Source: 2-12-FULL-41-16 sp964473715
GTDB taxonomy: Bacteria > Patescibacteriota > Patescibacteriia > Magasanikbacterales > UBA922
Length of the DNA: 47,451 bases
Assembly (NCBI GenBank): GCA_964473715.1
Contig: CAYYQC010000002.1
Location: forward strand, 1 to 47,451
Reading direction: 5' to 3'
In this document: positions 47,447 through 47,451 of the stretch, in pieces
How the letters are laid out: each line of letters opens with the position of its first letter
How positions within the stretch are numbered: the stretch's first letter is position 1
The notes under the pieces: generated by a model
What the model was told of the DNA's origin: nothing
The model's database searches: none
The model's input: only the letters and a program-made list of their open reading frames with translations
Program-made: the position numbers and the translations under genes

Positions 47447-47451
47447 ATTTA

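Overview
The window looks like a chromosomal segment of a small-genome, AT-rich bacterium, most likely a member of the Candidate Phyla Radiation (Patescibacteria). This placement is an inference: there is no rRNA here. It rests on tightly packed operons, a T4P-type PilB ATPase beside unrecognised one-helix surface proteins, a eukaryote-type OMP decarboxylase, a ThrRS lacking its N-terminal TGS domain, and many unrecognised proteins. TGA is used as a stop (for example the SpoU methyltransferase), so the code is standard and not the Gracilibacteria recoded one.

Layout. 1-7.9 kb: partial tRNA-Arg(TCT), a Xer-type recombinase, a SpoU methyltransferase between two unknown genes, a PfkB kinase with a small membrane protein, and a tight operon rpiB-rpe-trxB-GT39. 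8-10.9 kb: accessory island 1, a small CxCxxC ORF followed by three tandem minus-strand GC-rich genes (A, B, C). Each is followed by the same kind of structured 3' module and a terminator. 10.9-19.4 kb: ileS behind a T-box leader; a GNAT plus tandem ATP-grasp operon with a leader-peptide attenuator; a NIF3-like protein and ruvA. 19.4-27 kb: gyrA, a one-helix protein, a degenerate metallo-beta-lactamase-fold protein, ribosomal protein S1, ftsH, and a PIN-toxin module. 27.0-30.7 kb: accessory island 2, two tandem minus-strand GC-rich genes encoding secreted Cys-rich proteins of a style familiar from Myxococcota. Both sit in one conserved non-coding wrapper. 30.7-47.4 kb: a polytopic membrane protein, pilB and two anchored proteins; thrS behind a second T-box; two large charged unknown proteins; miaA; and a pyrimidine operon (carbamoyltransferase-pyrD-pyrE-pyrF) running to the window end.

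The main candidate for an undescribed system is the pair of cassette arrays. Unrelated GC-rich single genes are all in the same orientation, each with its own -35/-10 and terminator, and embedded in AT-rich structured flanks. In island 2 the wrapper has, in transcript order: a near-consensus promoter; a 5' hairpin with a TTGTRGTTAGAA loop motif; a 12-13 nt sequence that is the exact inverse complement of one at the gene's 3' end; the gene; an 80 nt GC-rich fold whose tip varies with pairing kept; a second hairpin carrying the same loop motif; and a terminator. Differences between the two copies are compensatory in these pairings, which argues for selected structure. In island 1 the 110 bp 3' modules of cassettes A and B differ at one base although the genes they follow are unrelated. 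No transposase or recombinase is encoded inside either array. They resemble promoter-bearing cassettes or morons mobilised in trans, or a regulon sharing UTR structures.
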